A DNA stretch of 64,000 nucleotides from Mesorhizobium sp. M2A.F.Ca.ET.046.03.2.1 (lineage in GTDB: Bacteria; Pseudomonadota; Alphaproteobacteria; Rhizobiales; Rhizobiaceae). A program made the position numbers and the translations under genes. Position 1 is the first letter of the stretch; the number at the start of each line of letters is the position of its first letter. Shown here one piece after another: positions 1 to 9,267 of the stretch. The stretch spans positions 2,728,001 through 2,792,000 of the forward strand of contig NZ_CP034449.1 of assembly GCF_003952425.1 (NCBI RefSeq), read 5' to 3'. Below the pieces are notes generated by a model. The model was not told where the DNA came from and searched no databases. It saw only the letters and a program-made list of their open reading frames with translations.

Positions 1-644
1 TCGGCACGGATTTGGGCAACGGCATCCTCGTCGAAGCCCCCGAGGAGTTGTGGCAGTGCCTCGAGGACGGTGACCTGAACGCCGGCGCGCGCATAGACGT
101 GGCCCAGTTCGAAGGCGACAACGCCGCCGCCAATAAAAACCACGGCGCGCGGCAGCACAGGATCGTTCAGCACATCGTCGGATGTGGTTAGAAATTCCGA
201 CCCCGGAATCGACAGCGGGCGCGGCTTCGAGCCGGTGGCGATGACGATGTTTCTGGCCTCGAGCTCTCGGGCGCCGACGCGGACGGCATTGCTGGCGACG
301 AACGCCGCCTCGCCCCAGATTACATCGACGCCCCGCTTGGCCATCAATCCGGACAGCCGGGATGGAATGTCCCTGATGATATCCTTTTCTCGCTCGATCA
401 AGGCTCGCCAATCGAGCCTCGGCGGTTCGATCTTGATTGCACGGGTGTCGGCCCTTGCGATCTCGTCGAGCGCGTGGGCCGCCGCGACCAGCACCTTCTT
501 CGGCGTGCAGCCGCGATTGGGACAGGTGCCACCGAGATTGCGAGCCTCGATCATGGCGACGGAGAGTCCGGCGGCGCGCATCGCGACCGTGACGTCCATT
601 CCTGCATTGCCGCCGCCCAGGATCACGACGTCATACTTTTCCAT
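1..644 (-). CDS. Pyridine nucleotide-disulfide oxidoreductase (partial; C-terminus outside window)
   Basis: The ATG is at 644, 19 bases after the stop of the NADH dehydrogenase gene, so it is the last gene seen of a minus-strand operon. The protein opens with an FAD-binding segment VVILGGGNAG and carries the redox-active disulfide CPNRGC inside GGTCPNRGCTPKK. A second nucleotide-binding stretch VVFIGGGVVAFELG follows near residue 180. This is the class I flavoprotein disulfide reductase family (glutathione reductase, mercuric reductase and dihydrolipoamide dehydrogenase-like). The dimerisation domain with the catalytic His lies beyond base 1, so the substrate cannot be assigned. Confidence 0.85.
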   Translation of the reverse strand, partial: MEKYDVVILGGGNAGMDVTVAMRAAGLSVAMIEARNLGGTCPNRGCTPKKVLVAAAHALDEIARADTRAIKIEPPRLDWRALIEREKDIIRDIPSRLSGLMAKRGVDVIWGEAAFVASNAVRVGARELEARNIVIATGSKPRPLSIPGSEFLTTSDDVLNDPVLPRAVVFIGGGVVAFELGHVYARAGVQVTVLEALPQLLGGFDEDAVAQIRA

Positions 645-663
645 CGCAGCGTCTCCGCCGACC

Positions 664-2058
664 TCAGTGAAGCTTGATCCGCGGTCTGGCGCGCCTGACG
701 ATCATCTCGCCGATCGAAGCGAGCGTTGTCTTGGCGAGCCCGTGCACCGCCCTGAGATGCATCTTGTGCAGCGAGCGATAGACGAGCCTCGCTACAAGAC
801 CCTCGATCTTCAGTCCGCCGATGAGGCTACCAAAAGCACCGTAGTCAGCAAGTGAAACGAGCGAGCCGTAGTCGCGGTAGCGATACGCTGGCGCGATTTG
901 CCCTGCGAGACGTGCTACAATCACCTTGGCCATGTGGTCTGCCTGTTGATGGGCCGTCTGGGCGCGCGGCGGCAAGGCGTTGTCTTCACCCGGCAGCACG
1001 CAGTTCGCGCAGTCGCCGATCGCGAACACGTTGTCATCTCCGACCGCGCGCAAGGTTTTATCGACCATCAGGCGGTTGATGCGGTCGGTTTCGAGGCCAT
1101 CGAGGCCCTTCAGGAATTCCGGCGCCTTGATACCGGCCGCCCAGACGACCAATTCAGCAGGCAGAAAGAGCTTTTCGCCAAGCCGGATGCCGTCTTCGGT
1201 CACTTCGGTGACCCTTATTCCGCATCGTATCTGGACGCCCAGCTTGATCAGCAAGCGTGCCGTTGCGCGCGCCATCTCCTCAGGCAGTGCAGGCAGAATC
1301 CGGGGCCCTGCTTCGACGATGGTGATGCGGATCAGCCTTTCGAAATCGATATTGTCGAGATTGTGCGACGCAATTTCGCGCATCGACTTGTGCAGTTCCG
1401 CAGCCAGTTCGACACCGGTTGCGCCGGCACCGACGATGACGCAATGAAGCTGACCCGGCGAAAGCGGCTCGTATTGCGCGTTGGCGCGCAGGCATGCGTC
1501 GATCATCCGCTTGTTGAACCGGGCCGCCTGCTCCGCGGTGTCGAGCGAAATGGCGTGGCGCGCGGCGCCCGGCGTGCCGAAATCGTTGCTGACGCTGCCG
1601 ACTGCCATGACGAGTGTGTCGTAACCCAGGACACGTGGTGGTATGACCTGGCGACCGCCTTCGTCGAAGCTGGGCGCAACGAAGACCTGGCGCTTGGCGC
1701 GATCGATGCCAACGACCTCGCCAATGCGATATCGGTAGCCGTGTCGGCTGGCATGGGCGATGTATTCAACCGCGTCGTGCGAGGCGCTCAAGGCGCCGGA
1801 TGCCACCTCATGCAGAAGCGGCTTCCAGATATGGGTGCGGTTTCGGTCGACAAGCGTGACGGAAAGCCGCCGGTTGCCGAATTTGCGGCCGAGGCGTGTC
1901 GCCAGTTCCAGGCCGCCGGCGCCGCCGCCCACAATGACCACGCGATGCAGCGACTTGTCCGCGTGCGAGGGAGTCTCCGGGATCGTGCGGAACAGCGCAG
2001 CATCGTTGGCGAGCACGGCTTCCGGGATCAACCGCATGCCGGGAGTGATGATCTGCAT
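664..2058 (-). CDS. ndh: Type II NADH:quinone oxidoreductase (NDH-2)
   Basis: 464 residues, the usual size of NDH-2, a single-subunit flavoenzyme that passes electrons from NADH to quinone at the inner face of the membrane without pumping protons. The FAD Rossmann motif GGGAGG is at residues 44-49 and the NADH motif GAGATGVE at 210-217. The segment AIGDC near residue 345 and AQTAHQQADHMA just after it are typical of the family, and the basic C-terminus (RRARPRIKLH) suits membrane association. It lies 33 bases after the patatin gene and 19 before the disulfide reductase, so co-transcription is likely. Confidence 0.87.
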   Translation of the reverse strand: MQIITPGMRLIPEAVLANDAALFRTIPETPSHADKSLHRVVIVGGGAGGLELATRLGRKFGNRRLSVTLVDRNRTHIWKPLLHEVASGALSASHDAVEYIAHASRHGYRYRIGEVVGIDRAKRQVFVAPSFDEGGRQVIPPRVLGYDTLVMAVGSVSNDFGTPGAARHAISLDTAEQAARFNKRMIDACLRANAQYEPLSPGQLHCVIVGAGATGVELAAELHKSMREIASHNLDNIDFERLIRITIVEAGPRILPALPEEMARATARLLIKLGVQIRCGIRVTEVTEDGIRLGEKLFLPAELVVWAAGIKAPEFLKGLDGLETDRINRLMVDKTLRAVGDDNVFAIGDCANCVLPGEDNALPPRAQTAHQQADHMAKVIVARLAGQIAPAYRYRDYGSLVSLADYGAFGSLIGGLKIEGLVARLVYRSLHKMHLRAVHGLAKTTLASIGEMIVRRARPRIKLH

Positions 2059-2091
2059 CGGTGGTCTCCGTATCTTTCTCGTCGCGGCGCA

Positions 2092-3243
2092 TCACTCTTG
2101 GGATTCGTGGATCACGATGCCCTGAAGCATGTCGACCTCGCATTCCCAGGGCTTGTCGGTGAGGACGCGCTGCCCATGCTCGTATCCTGCCTGCCAGCGC
2201 GTGCGGATGCCCGAGCGGGTGAAGTCGATGTCCTTGGTGTGGTCCTCGCCGTCCAGTCGCGGCGAAAGCAGGCGGACGAGGTGCATGACCGATGGGCAGC
2301 CATAGGAGGCGAGTTCCTTGAACATCGGATCCTCGCGACGCTCCTCGGGCACGAGCCTGCCCATTTCGCGCACGACATGCCGCAACCGATGCAGTTGCTC
2401 CTGCCGAGCGACATGGCTCCGGCCGCGGCTGGCGTATTGAAGATCCTTTTGCCGGCCCATGACCTGCCAGATTGACTTCGGCTCAGTGGCACGGGGCTGC
2501 CACATGTTGACCGCAAAGATCAGCGCGTCTCGCCTGGGTCGCGCATCGAGCACCACCTCGATCGGCGTGTTCGAATAGATGCCGCCGTCCCAATACGGCT
2601 CGCCGTCGATGCAGACCGCCGGAAACGCCGGCGGCAAGGCGCCCGACGCCATGATGTGGGCCGCCGACAGGATCATCTCGCGCGTATCGAAGTATTTGAG
2701 CTCGCTGGTGTTGACGTTGACGGCGCCGACTGTCAGCCGGGTGTGACGCCCGTTGAGGTAGTCGAAGTCGATCAGATTGCTCAGCGTCCTCTTGAGCGGA
2801 TCGGTGGTGTAGTAAGACGCGTTCTCGACACCGACTTCGCGGTTGACCCCAAACATGGCGCTCGGGTTCGGCTCGAAGAACCCAGGGATGCCGCGCATCA
2901 CCGTGCCCATGTTGGCAAAAATGTTGCTCGGAACCATCATCCGGAAAAACTCGTCGAATGGACTGCTCCTGCTGACGCCGTCCCAGAATTCCTGAAGCCT
3001 GGGCAGACGATCGCCGGGCTTGTTTCCAGCAATCAGCGCGGCGTTGATGGCGCCGATGGACGTGCCTATGACCCAATCCGGTTCGATGCCGCCCTCGACC
3101 AGCGCCTGATAGACTCCGGCCTGATAGGCGCCGAGCGCGCCGCCGCCCTGAAGGACAAGGACGGTCTGACGTTTGACGTCGCCCTGGTGCCCAGTCGCCG
3201 GTTCTGCTTTCGGGGCGGATAGGTTTTGCGTGATCTTGTTCAT
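2092..3243 (-). CDS. Patatin-like phospholipase/esterase with DUF3734 C-terminus
   Basis: 383 residues. All three patatin motifs are present: oxyanion loop GGGALG (33-38), nucleophile elbow GTSIG with Ser62 (60-64), and DGG with Asp219 (219-221). The remaining third matches the DUF3734 tail of this bacterial family. The predicted role is a serine acyl hydrolase; no signal peptide is seen, so it is probably cytosolic. It sits 22 bases after the 3-hydroxybutyrate dehydrogenase gene in the same direction. That neighbourhood suggests a part in lipid or polyhydroxybutyrate turnover, which is inference from position only. Confidence 0.85.
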   Translation of the reverse strand: MNKITQNLSAPKAEPATGHQGDVKRQTVLVLQGGGALGAYQAGVYQALVEGGIEPDWVIGTSIGAINAALIAGNKPGDRLPRLQEFWDGVSRSSPFDEFFRMMVPSNIFANMGTVMRGIPGFFEPNPSAMFGVNREVGVENASYYTTDPLKRTLSNLIDFDYLNGRHTRLTVGAVNVNTSELKYFDTREMILSAAHIMASGALPPAFPAVCIDGEPYWDGGIYSNTPIEVVLDARPRRDALIFAVNMWQPRATEPKSIWQVMGRQKDLQYASRGRSHVARQEQLHRLRHVVREMGRLVPEERREDPMFKELASYGCPSVMHLVRLLSPRLDGEDHTKDIDFTRSGIRTRWQAGYEHGQRVLTDKPWECEVDMLQGIVIHESQE

Positions 3244-3265
3244 GGCCTTCGCTCCTCGTGCAGGT

Positions 3266-4048
3266 CTAGTGAGCGGTCCAACCGCCTTCGATCGGCATCA
3301 CGGCGCCGGTGATCGAGGCCGCCTCGTCCGACGCCAGGAACAGACAGAGCGCGGCAACCTGCTCGACGGTGACGAACTGCTTGGTGGGCTGCGCGGCCAA
3401 CAGAACATCCTTGATCACCTGCTGCTCGGTGATCCCGCGGGCCTTGGCCGTGTCCGGTATCTGCTTCTCGACGAGCGGCGTGAGCACGTAGCCGGGGCAA
3501 ACAGCGTTGACCGTGATACCTTGTTCGGCAACTTCCAGCGCAACGGTCTTGGTCAGGCCCGCGACACCGTGCTTGGCCGCGACATAGGCCGACTTATAGG
3601 GAGATGCGACGAGCGCGTGCGCCGAGGCCACATTGATGATGCGACCCCATTTGCGCGCCTTCATCGCCTGCAGGGCGCGCCGGATCGTATAGAAGGAAGA
3701 CATGAGGTCGATCGCCACGACCGCTTCCCATTTCTCGATCGGGAAGTCATCGATCGGCGCGACATGCTGAATGCCGGCATTGTTGACCAGTATGTCGACG
3801 GCGCCGAACTCGGCGATGGCCTTGTCCATCATCGAGGTGATCGCGTCGCCCTTGCTCATGTCGGCATTGTCGTGTCGAACGGCGACCTTATGATCGGCGG
3901 CAAGCCTGGCCCGCAGGCGTTCGATCTCGGCGGCGTCGCCAAAGCCGTTCAGAACGATGTTGCAGCCCTTGGCAGCGAAGGCTTCGGCAATGCCCTGCCC
4001 GATGCCGCTGGTCGAGCCTGTGATGAGTGCTGTCTTACCTTTGAGCAT
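3266..4048 (-). CDS. bdhA: D-3-hydroxybutyrate dehydrogenase (SDR family)
   Basis: 260 residues, classical short-chain dehydrogenase. The nucleotide motif TGSTSGIG is at 10-17, NNAG at 89-92, and the catalytic triad is Ser142, Tyr155 and Lys159. The stretch VCPGYVLTPLVEKQIPDTAK is characteristic of bacterial 3-hydroxybutyrate dehydrogenase, which interconverts 3-hydroxybutyrate and acetoacetate with NAD in polyhydroxybutyrate breakdown. It is first in the minus-strand operon running to base 1. An upstream sequence GAAGGACAAG just before the ATG provides the ribosome site. The 250-base gap to the broken LysR gene upstream would hold the promoter. Confidence 0.88.
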   Translation of the reverse strand: MLKGKTALITGSTSGIGQGIAEAFAAKGCNIVLNGFGDAAEIERLRARLAADHKVAVRHDNADMSKGDAITSMMDKAIAEFGAVDILVNNAGIQHVAPIDDFPIEKWEAVVAIDLMSSFYTIRRALQAMKARKWGRIINVASAHALVASPYKSAYVAAKHGVAGLTKTVALEVAEQGITVNAVCPGYVLTPLVEKQIPDTAKARGITEQQVIKDVLLAAQPTKQFVTVEQVAALCLFLASDEAASITGAVMPIEGGWTAH

Positions 4049-4299
4049 CGTCTTGTCCTTCTGATTGCGCGGCTACCAGCGACGGCGCGGGCCGGCCCTG
4101 GATCTGAGGACTAGTATGGTGAACCGCCGCAAGCTGCGGAAATGCCGTTGAGACATGGATTCGATAGCTGACGGTCAGAACGTTGGCTCGAAGCTCGGAC
4201 GTCGATCGACCGGTCGGGTTGTTTGACGTAACGGCAGCTAGTAAGATCGCGCCGCAACGCGGGCGGCGCCGTATGCGCGACCAGTGAGGGGAGCGTGCC

Positions 4300-5164
4300 G
4301 TGGAGATCAGCCAGTCCGATACTTCTTGGCTGTCGCCAAGGAGCTGAATTTCACCAGGGCGGCCGAGCAGTGCAACGTCACGCAGCCGGCGCTGTCGCGC
4401 GCAATCAAGCTTCTGGAAGATGAATTCGGCGGGCCGCTTTTCCACCGTGAGCGCCGCTTCATTCACCTCACCGAGCTCGGCCGCATGGGCGAGACCTATC
4501 TCGATATGTGATCCTAAAGAAGATGCCGCTCAAGGTCGGCATCATGAGCACGATCGCTCCGGACAAGATCATCGAGCTCATCGCGGCTGTGCGCGCGCAC
4601 CACCCGGGCGTCGAGTTGCATCTTTGCGATGCGGATGCGGTGAGCCTCAGGAGAAGGCTGCTCGAGGGCGAACTCGAGGCTGCCATCTATGCGTTACCTT
4701 CAGACGATGCCGACGAAGAAGTGCACTCCCTGCCGTTGTTCCAGGAGCAGATGGTGATGGCGGTCCACCTGACCCATCGCCTTGCCATTCGGCGCGCGGT
4801 GCAGGTGAAGCATATGTCAAACGAAAGCTACATCCACCGCAACAATTGCGAGTTCGCGGGTTACGCGGATGCCATCCTTGCCGAACAAGGCGTCACGGTC
4901 GGTCCGGTCTACTGGAGCGATCGTGACGACTGGCCATTGGCGATGATCGTTGCCGGGCTCGGCTTCGGCTTAATGCCCGAGCATACCGTCAAGCATCCCG
5001 GCGTGGTGCCTTTGCCGATCACCGAGCCCGAATTCTGGCGAGAGGTCAATCTCGTCACCGTGCGCGGCCGCAGGCATTCGCCCGCGGTCGGCACATTGGT
5101 GCGCGAGGCCACGCAGAAGAAATGGTTGGGCGAGCGGATGAAGGCGCTGTCCGCCGCCGAATGA
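4300..5164 (+). pseudogene. LysR-family regulator, broken by two frame breaks and an internal deletion
   Basis: Compared with the intact LysR protein at 7713-8627, the coding frame is broken twice. From GTG 4300 the frame reads V-E-I-S-Q, but RYFLAV follows in another frame, as if one base were lost near 4315. The HTH part ([20 protein letters not shown]) then runs to a stop at 4509-4511 after ETYLDM. The effector domain resumes in a new frame at about 4508 (LKVGIMSTIAP) and continues intact to 5164. About 14 codons of the linker helix between DNA-binding and effector domains are missing. It is convergent with the DUF302 gene and divergent from bdhA. Probably non-functional. Confidence 0.82.
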
Positions 5165-5221
5165 CTGGCTGTTCGAGGCTGACACTTCGACGAGCCGAAG
5201 CATCTGAGCGCCTCGCGCCGA

Positions 5222-5686
5222 TCAATTCTTCCTGACCGACGACGTGACGGACTGGATCACCTCGGTCGCCATCTTGAACTGTGCCTGCCGGTCAGTGATG
5301 CCGTGCCGCTTGGCGATCCAGTCGAAATCACTATAGGCGGCGTAAACCGTGCCATCTCCGGTTTGGTAGACCAGCACGCGCACCGGCCAGTCCAGGCCGG
5401 CCTCGGGATTTGAGGTGATGAACGTCGTGCCGAGCGCCGGATTGCCGAACATGACGAGCCGCGACGGCCGGACGTCGTTGCCGGCCTTGTTGCCGAGCTT
5501 TGCCTGGTCGATCACGCCAAAGAACATGAGGCCCTTCTTAAGGACGTCCTTCTTGATGCGGGCGACGGTCTCGGCGACCGAGTAGTCGCTCTTCACCGCG
5601 ACGACGCCGTCCGAGGCGGCAGCCGGAAGGATGACCGTCATCAGCATGGCGGCACCTGCAAGCAGAGTTTTGAGTTGGTTGGTCAT
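5222..5686 (-). CDS. Exported DUF302 protein
   Basis: 154 residues from the ATG at 5686, which has GGAGACC just upstream. An N-terminal signal peptide (about residues 1-25, ending PAAAS) is followed by one DUF302 domain with the typical segments PSRLVMFGNPALGT and LPVRVLVYQ-like WPVRVLVYQTGDG. The biochemical function of DUF302 is not established. It is last in a minus-strand series: LysR, cupin, MFS, DUF302. The frame stays open far upstream across the MFS gene, but that extension is antisense-type coding noise and the signal peptide fixes this start. Confidence 0.82.
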   Translation of the reverse strand: MTNQLKTLLAGAAMLMTVILPAAASDGVVAVKSDYSVAETVARIKKDVLKKGLMFFGVIDQAKLGNKAGNDVRPSRLVMFGNPALGTTFITSNPEAGLDWPVRVLVYQTGDGTVYAAYSDFDWIAKRHGITDRQAQFKMATEVIQSVTSSVRKN

Positions 5687-5727
5687 GTCGGTCTCCTTGG
5701 TTGGATAACTAAGTTTCGATTTCAGTA

Positions 5728-6933
5728 TCAGGCCTTGGGCGTTCGCAGCACACGCGCGATCGCGATCGCGCCGGCGAGAACCGCGGCCAGCACGACCACG
5801 CATGCGGTCCAGCCGACACGGTCGTAGATCTGTCCGATGAGGAAGCTGCCGGCGAGCCCGCCGCCGTAGTAGGACGCGAGATAAATGCCGCTCGCGGCGG
5901 CGCGATCGCGCGACGCGGTGCGGCTGACATGTCCCGTGGCTATGGCCTGAGCCAGGAAGGTGCCGACGGCAACCAGGGTCATTCCGGCAAGAACAATCGG
6001 AAGACTGGGTAAAAGCAGCAGAAGCAAGCCGACGATCGCCAGCGCAAGCGTTGCCCCAATCCCTCCCCTTGGGCCAAGCCCCGCTGCGACTCGGCCGGCA
6101 AGCGGGGTGGTCAGCATCGATGGCAGGAAAACGAAATAGACGGCGCCCAAGGCCATCGGCGTGAGCGAAAGCGGCACCGCAACGAGCTGGAAATTCACGT
6201 AGGTGAACGTGCCGATAAAGACGAACAGAATCAGGAAGCCGATCGCAAAACAGGCCCGCAGTTCGACGTTCCGCAACGGCGCTTTCCAGGCGGCGCGCAC
6301 AGGCTGGCCGTCCAGGTCTGCGCGAATCATTGCCGAGGTCTTCTGCAGCGTGAACCAGACCAGAGCAGCGCCAAACAGATTGAGGGCGGCGAAGGTCAGG
6401 AAGTTGGTGGAGATGCCGAACATGTCGGCGACGGCCGCCGACATCAGCCGGCCGAAAAAGTTGCTGGCAACATTGCCGGTCACATACGCCGCAAGCGCGT
6501 TCGTGGTCTGCCGGGCGGAAAAATGCTCCGCCAGGTAGGCCATGGTGAGCGTGAACGCAGTCGACATGCACAGGCCTTGAGCTACACGCAGCAGGGCGAA
6601 GACCACAATATTGTCCGTCTGCGACAGCAGCGTCGTCGGAATCGCCAGGATGGCCAGGCTGATCCAGATGCCGTTGCGGCGATCGATGCCGCGCCCGAAG
6701 AGAGCGATGGCGATACCGGCCACCGCCATGCCGAAGGTGCTGGCGTTGACGGCGAAGCCCATAGTCGCGCGGCTGACCCCGAATTTTGTCACCAGTGAAG
6801 GCAGGATGGCCTGGGTGGCGAACAGGTCGACGAGCGTCAGGAACGCGATCAGGGCGATCAGCCCAAAGCGCCAGCTGTCCGCAGCGACCCTGCGGAGCCC
6901 CATTAATTCGGTATGTTCACTGGTCGTCATCAC
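5728..6933 (-). CDS. MFS transporter
   Basis: 401 residues with about twelve hydrophobic segments spread evenly over the chain and the loop FGRGIDRRNG after the second segment, matching the conserved cytoplasmic loop between helices 2 and 3 of the major facilitator superfamily. It resembles the YnfM/drug:proton antiporter type, but the substrate cannot be told. It is 41 bases upstream of the DUF302 gene and 90 downstream of the cupin gene, all in the same direction. Confidence 0.82.
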   Translation of the reverse strand: MMTTSEHTELMGLRRVAADSWRFGLIALIAFLTLVDLFATQAILPSLVTKFGVSRATMGFAVNASTFGMAVAGIAIALFGRGIDRRNGIWISLAILAIPTTLLSQTDNIVVFALLRVAQGLCMSTAFTLTMAYLAEHFSARQTTNALAAYVTGNVASNFFGRLMSAAVADMFGISTNFLTFAALNLFGAALVWFTLQKTSAMIRADLDGQPVRAAWKAPLRNVELRACFAIGFLILFVFIGTFTYVNFQLVAVPLSLTPMALGAVYFVFLPSMLTTPLAGRVAAGLGPRGGIGATLALAIVGLLLLLLPSLPIVLAGMTLVAVGTFLAQAIATGHVSRTASRDRAAASGIYLASYYGGGLAGSFLIGQIYDRVGWTACVVVLAAVLAGAIAIARVLRTPKA

Positions 6934-7023
6934 AGGCTCCTGGCCAATGCGTCCTCGGGCGATCGCCTGAGGACGCGCTGTTTGCTGCTGCTGCTGCTGG
7001 GATCCGCTGGTCGCGAAAGCAGC

Positions 7024-7524
7024 TCACATCATATGATCGTTATGCATCGCCGGCGGCAGAACGTCGGCTGAGTAGAGCACCGCCGGAACCTCCCCGTTGT
7101 TCTTCCACCAGTGGGCGAGCTGGCCGAACTCGGCGGTCACGTCGCCGGCCGGATGCTCGATGCCGACCTTGCAGGTGCTGGCGTATTCGGTGATGGAGCC
7201 TTCGACGACGATAATGTTGGCGGGGCGAACCGTGTGCTCATGCCACGGCACCACGCCGCCCGGCTGAACGACAAGCTTGCGCAGACGCAGCATGTTGCCC
7301 TTCCAGGCTTCGCCCTTCGGGCTGAGGTCGATCGCCGAAAGAACCGTGTCCGTCACGCCGACGGGCTTGCTGGGATGTTCCTGGATGTCGGCGGTGGCGG
7401 CCTGGCCAGCAGGGCAGTCGCCGGCGAAAACCGGGGCCACCGAAAACGCGGCGGTCGCGGTGAGAAGTCCTAGTGTCAGCGCCAGCTTCAGCGGCACCCG
7501 CAATGCAATAGTCTTGGAAGCCAT
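7024..7524 (-). CDS. Exported single-cupin protein
   Basis: 166 residues from the ATG at 7524, chosen because GGAGAAAT lies right upstream and because it gives a clean signal peptide ending VFAG near residue 34. The cupin motif is WHEHTVRPANIIVVEGSITEY, with His95 and His97 as likely metal ligands. Placed in the periplasm, it may be a metal-dependent sensor or enzyme; nothing more specific can be read. It lies between the MFS gene and the LysR gene, on the same strand as both. Confidence 0.8.
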   Translation of the reverse strand: MASKTIALRVPLKLALTLGLLTATAAFSVAPVFAGDCPAGQAATADIQEHPSKPVGVTDTVLSAIDLSPKGEAWKGNMLRLRKLVVQPGGVVPWHEHTVRPANIIVVEGSITEYASTCKVGIEHPAGDVTAEFGQLAHWWKNNGEVPAVLYSADVLPPAMHNDHMM

Positions 7525-7712
7525 GTCTATTTCTCCTTTGTCGGTGCCCAATCGCGGTAGCGGGGCATAGGAGGAGAGTGACGGCAGCCTCGAAGAAAGA
7601 GAAATGCTGACTGGCTCTTAATTCGATACCTGAAAACTATGGTGGACGACCGCGCCAACGAGGCTGTCCCGCCACGACGTTTAATCGCGGCGTTAGGCTT
7701 CACTTCGAAATG

Positions 7713-8627
7713 CTATGCAGCGCTCTTCCTGGGCGACAGATCGATGCCGCTTTCCGGCCAGCTGTGCGCCTTGACGCTGTTCACGAACGTCGATGTCGCC
7801 GGCGAGAAGCGGCGCCCCGCCACCACAACGAGCGAGACTTCGCGCCAAACTTCAGGATCGACGACTGGCCTGATCTGCAAACCGGGAATGACGGCGCTGA
7901 ATTCCGGGATGAAGCAGATTCCCAGCCCGCCCGAGACCATGTTTTGAATCCAGTCTTCGCGTTCGCTGGCGTAGGAGATCCTGAGCTTCACGCCACGTTC
8001 ATTGCAGAGGCCGGCAAGATAGTCTCGATATTCGCAATTCAGGCGTCGGAGATAGTTCTCGCCGTCGAGTTCCGAGATGGCAACATTGTCGTTGCGGGCC
8101 AGCCGATGGCCGTTGGGAAACGCTAGCACGAACCGTTCGCGATAGAGCGGCGTGACATCGAAGCGCTCCGGGAAACTGTTGCTGGACGCCATGATCGCGA
8201 CATCGATCTCGCCGGCTTCCAACAGCTGCGATAGGGATGCCGGCACGCCCTCAACAAGCTGCAGCTGGATGCCTTGCTGGCGCCTGTTGAAGTCGGTCAA
8301 TAGGCCGGTAAATCGCCGCGGGCCGATCGTGCACATGACCCCAACCTTGAGATTTGCATTCTCCAGGCACAGGAACCTCGACGCTTCTTGGCGCACGCCA
8401 GTCACCTCGTCGAGAATTTGCTGAAATCTGGGACGGAGCAAAGCGCCCAGATCCGTGAGGTGCGTTAGGTTCCGCTCGCGGCGAAACAGAAGGCCGCCAA
8501 CCTCGTCTTCAAGCTGCTGGATCGCGCGCGACAGCGCCGGTTGGGTAATGTTGCACTTTTCGCCGGCGCGCGTGAAATTCCGCGTCTCGCAGACGGCCAG
8601 GAAGTAGCGGATGTGATGAATGTCCAT
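7713..8627 (-). CDS. LysR-family transcriptional regulator
   Basis: 304 residues. The winged helix-turn-helix is at about 3-62 (IRYFLAVCETRNFTRAGEKC, then [20 protein letters not shown]), followed by a linker helix and a LysR substrate-binding domain beginning LKVGVMCTIGP. It is an intact relative of the broken gene at 4300-5164: both share RYFLAV, [11 protein letters not shown] and a motif FWREV or VWREV near the end. It stands at the head of the cupin/MFS/DUF302 series and probably regulates it. The 171-base upstream gap to the small exported proteins holds no recognised site. Confidence 0.87.
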   Translation of the reverse strand: MDIHHIRYFLAVCETRNFTRAGEKCNITQPALSRAIQQLEDEVGGLLFRRERNLTHLTDLGALLRPRFQQILDEVTGVRQEASRFLCLENANLKVGVMCTIGPRRFTGLLTDFNRRQQGIQLQLVEGVPASLSQLLEAGEIDVAIMASSNSFPERFDVTPLYRERFVLAFPNGHRLARNDNVAISELDGENYLRRLNCEYRDYLAGLCNERGVKLRISYASEREDWIQNMVSGGLGICFIPEFSAVIPGLQIRPVVDPEVWREVSLVVVAGRRFSPATSTFVNSVKAHSWPESGIDLSPRKSAA

Positions 8628-8798
8628 GCCGGTTTATCCCTCTGCTGCATAGATGCATGTGCAGGTTGGAACCGTGCCGCAAAGCAATCCATCACGCCAA
8701 TGCACGGGGGCTATAAAGTCGATAGCGTTTCGTCATGCGCTGATGGCGGGCCAGGGCCCGCCATCAAACCGTGCGATAGTGCTCGGCGCCCGGAAAAA

Positions 8799-9074
8799 TC
8801 AGCTGTGATGGCCCAAGGCGAAGAGCTGGGCGCAGAACTGAGCATGCGGCTTGCTCATGGCGACGTCGTTGCATTCCTTCATCATTGAAGTCTGCATCGC
8901 CTTCGGCGTGGCTTTCCACGCCGTCTCGAAATCCGCGCTCGACTTCATCGTCTTCATGCCGGAATCGGTGAAGAAGGGCTGCATGTTGGACGGTTCGTCG
9001 AGAACTCCGGCGAAGGCGACCCCGCCGATAACCGAAAGGGCAAAAGCGCCGACGCAGATAGCTTTGATATTCAT
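8799..9074 (-). CDS. Small exported protein of unknown function, paralog 1
   Basis: 91 residues from the ATG at 9074, with a signal peptide ending GVAFA near residue 23. The mature part is about 68 residues and has two cysteines (KECND and HAQFC) 13 residues apart, and a motif FFTDSGMKTMK. It is a clear tandem paralog of the next gene upstream (9268-9543). I do not recognise the family. The Met-, His- and Cys-containing C-terminal half and the bufferin cluster 1.8 kb away make periplasmic metal binding a possibility, but this is unsupported beyond that. Confidence 0.7.
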   Translation of the reverse strand: MNIKAICVGAFALSVIGGVAFAGVLDEPSNMQPFFTDSGMKTMKSSADFETAWKATPKAMQTSMMKECNDVAMSKPHAQFCAQLFALGHHS

Positions 9075-9267
9075 GATGGGAGCCTTTTCTGGAGTTATGC
9101 AGTCGTCCCTTTGACGACCCCGCCGAACGACTGGCAGCATTTTTTTGAACTCTGTTGTTCCAGCTTGCCGAGCTTGACTTTGCTTCATCCGGCACTCAAC
9201 TCGCCAATGCCGTCTGCGAATGGAGTTTATGCCGGCTCTGTATTCCAAGGGTCCTCGACGAGCACCG

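Noticed and set aside
4035..4466. Minus-strand 143-codon frame upstream of bdhA
   Set aside because: It is antisense to the HTH part of the LysR pseudogene and has no recognisable domain.
5222..6571. A 449-codon frame that would fuse a long N-terminal part to the DUF302 protein
   Set aside because: The upstream part overlaps the MFS transporter gene in another frame, is Arg/Pro-rich, and the DUF302 signal peptide with its ribosome site marks the real start at 5686.
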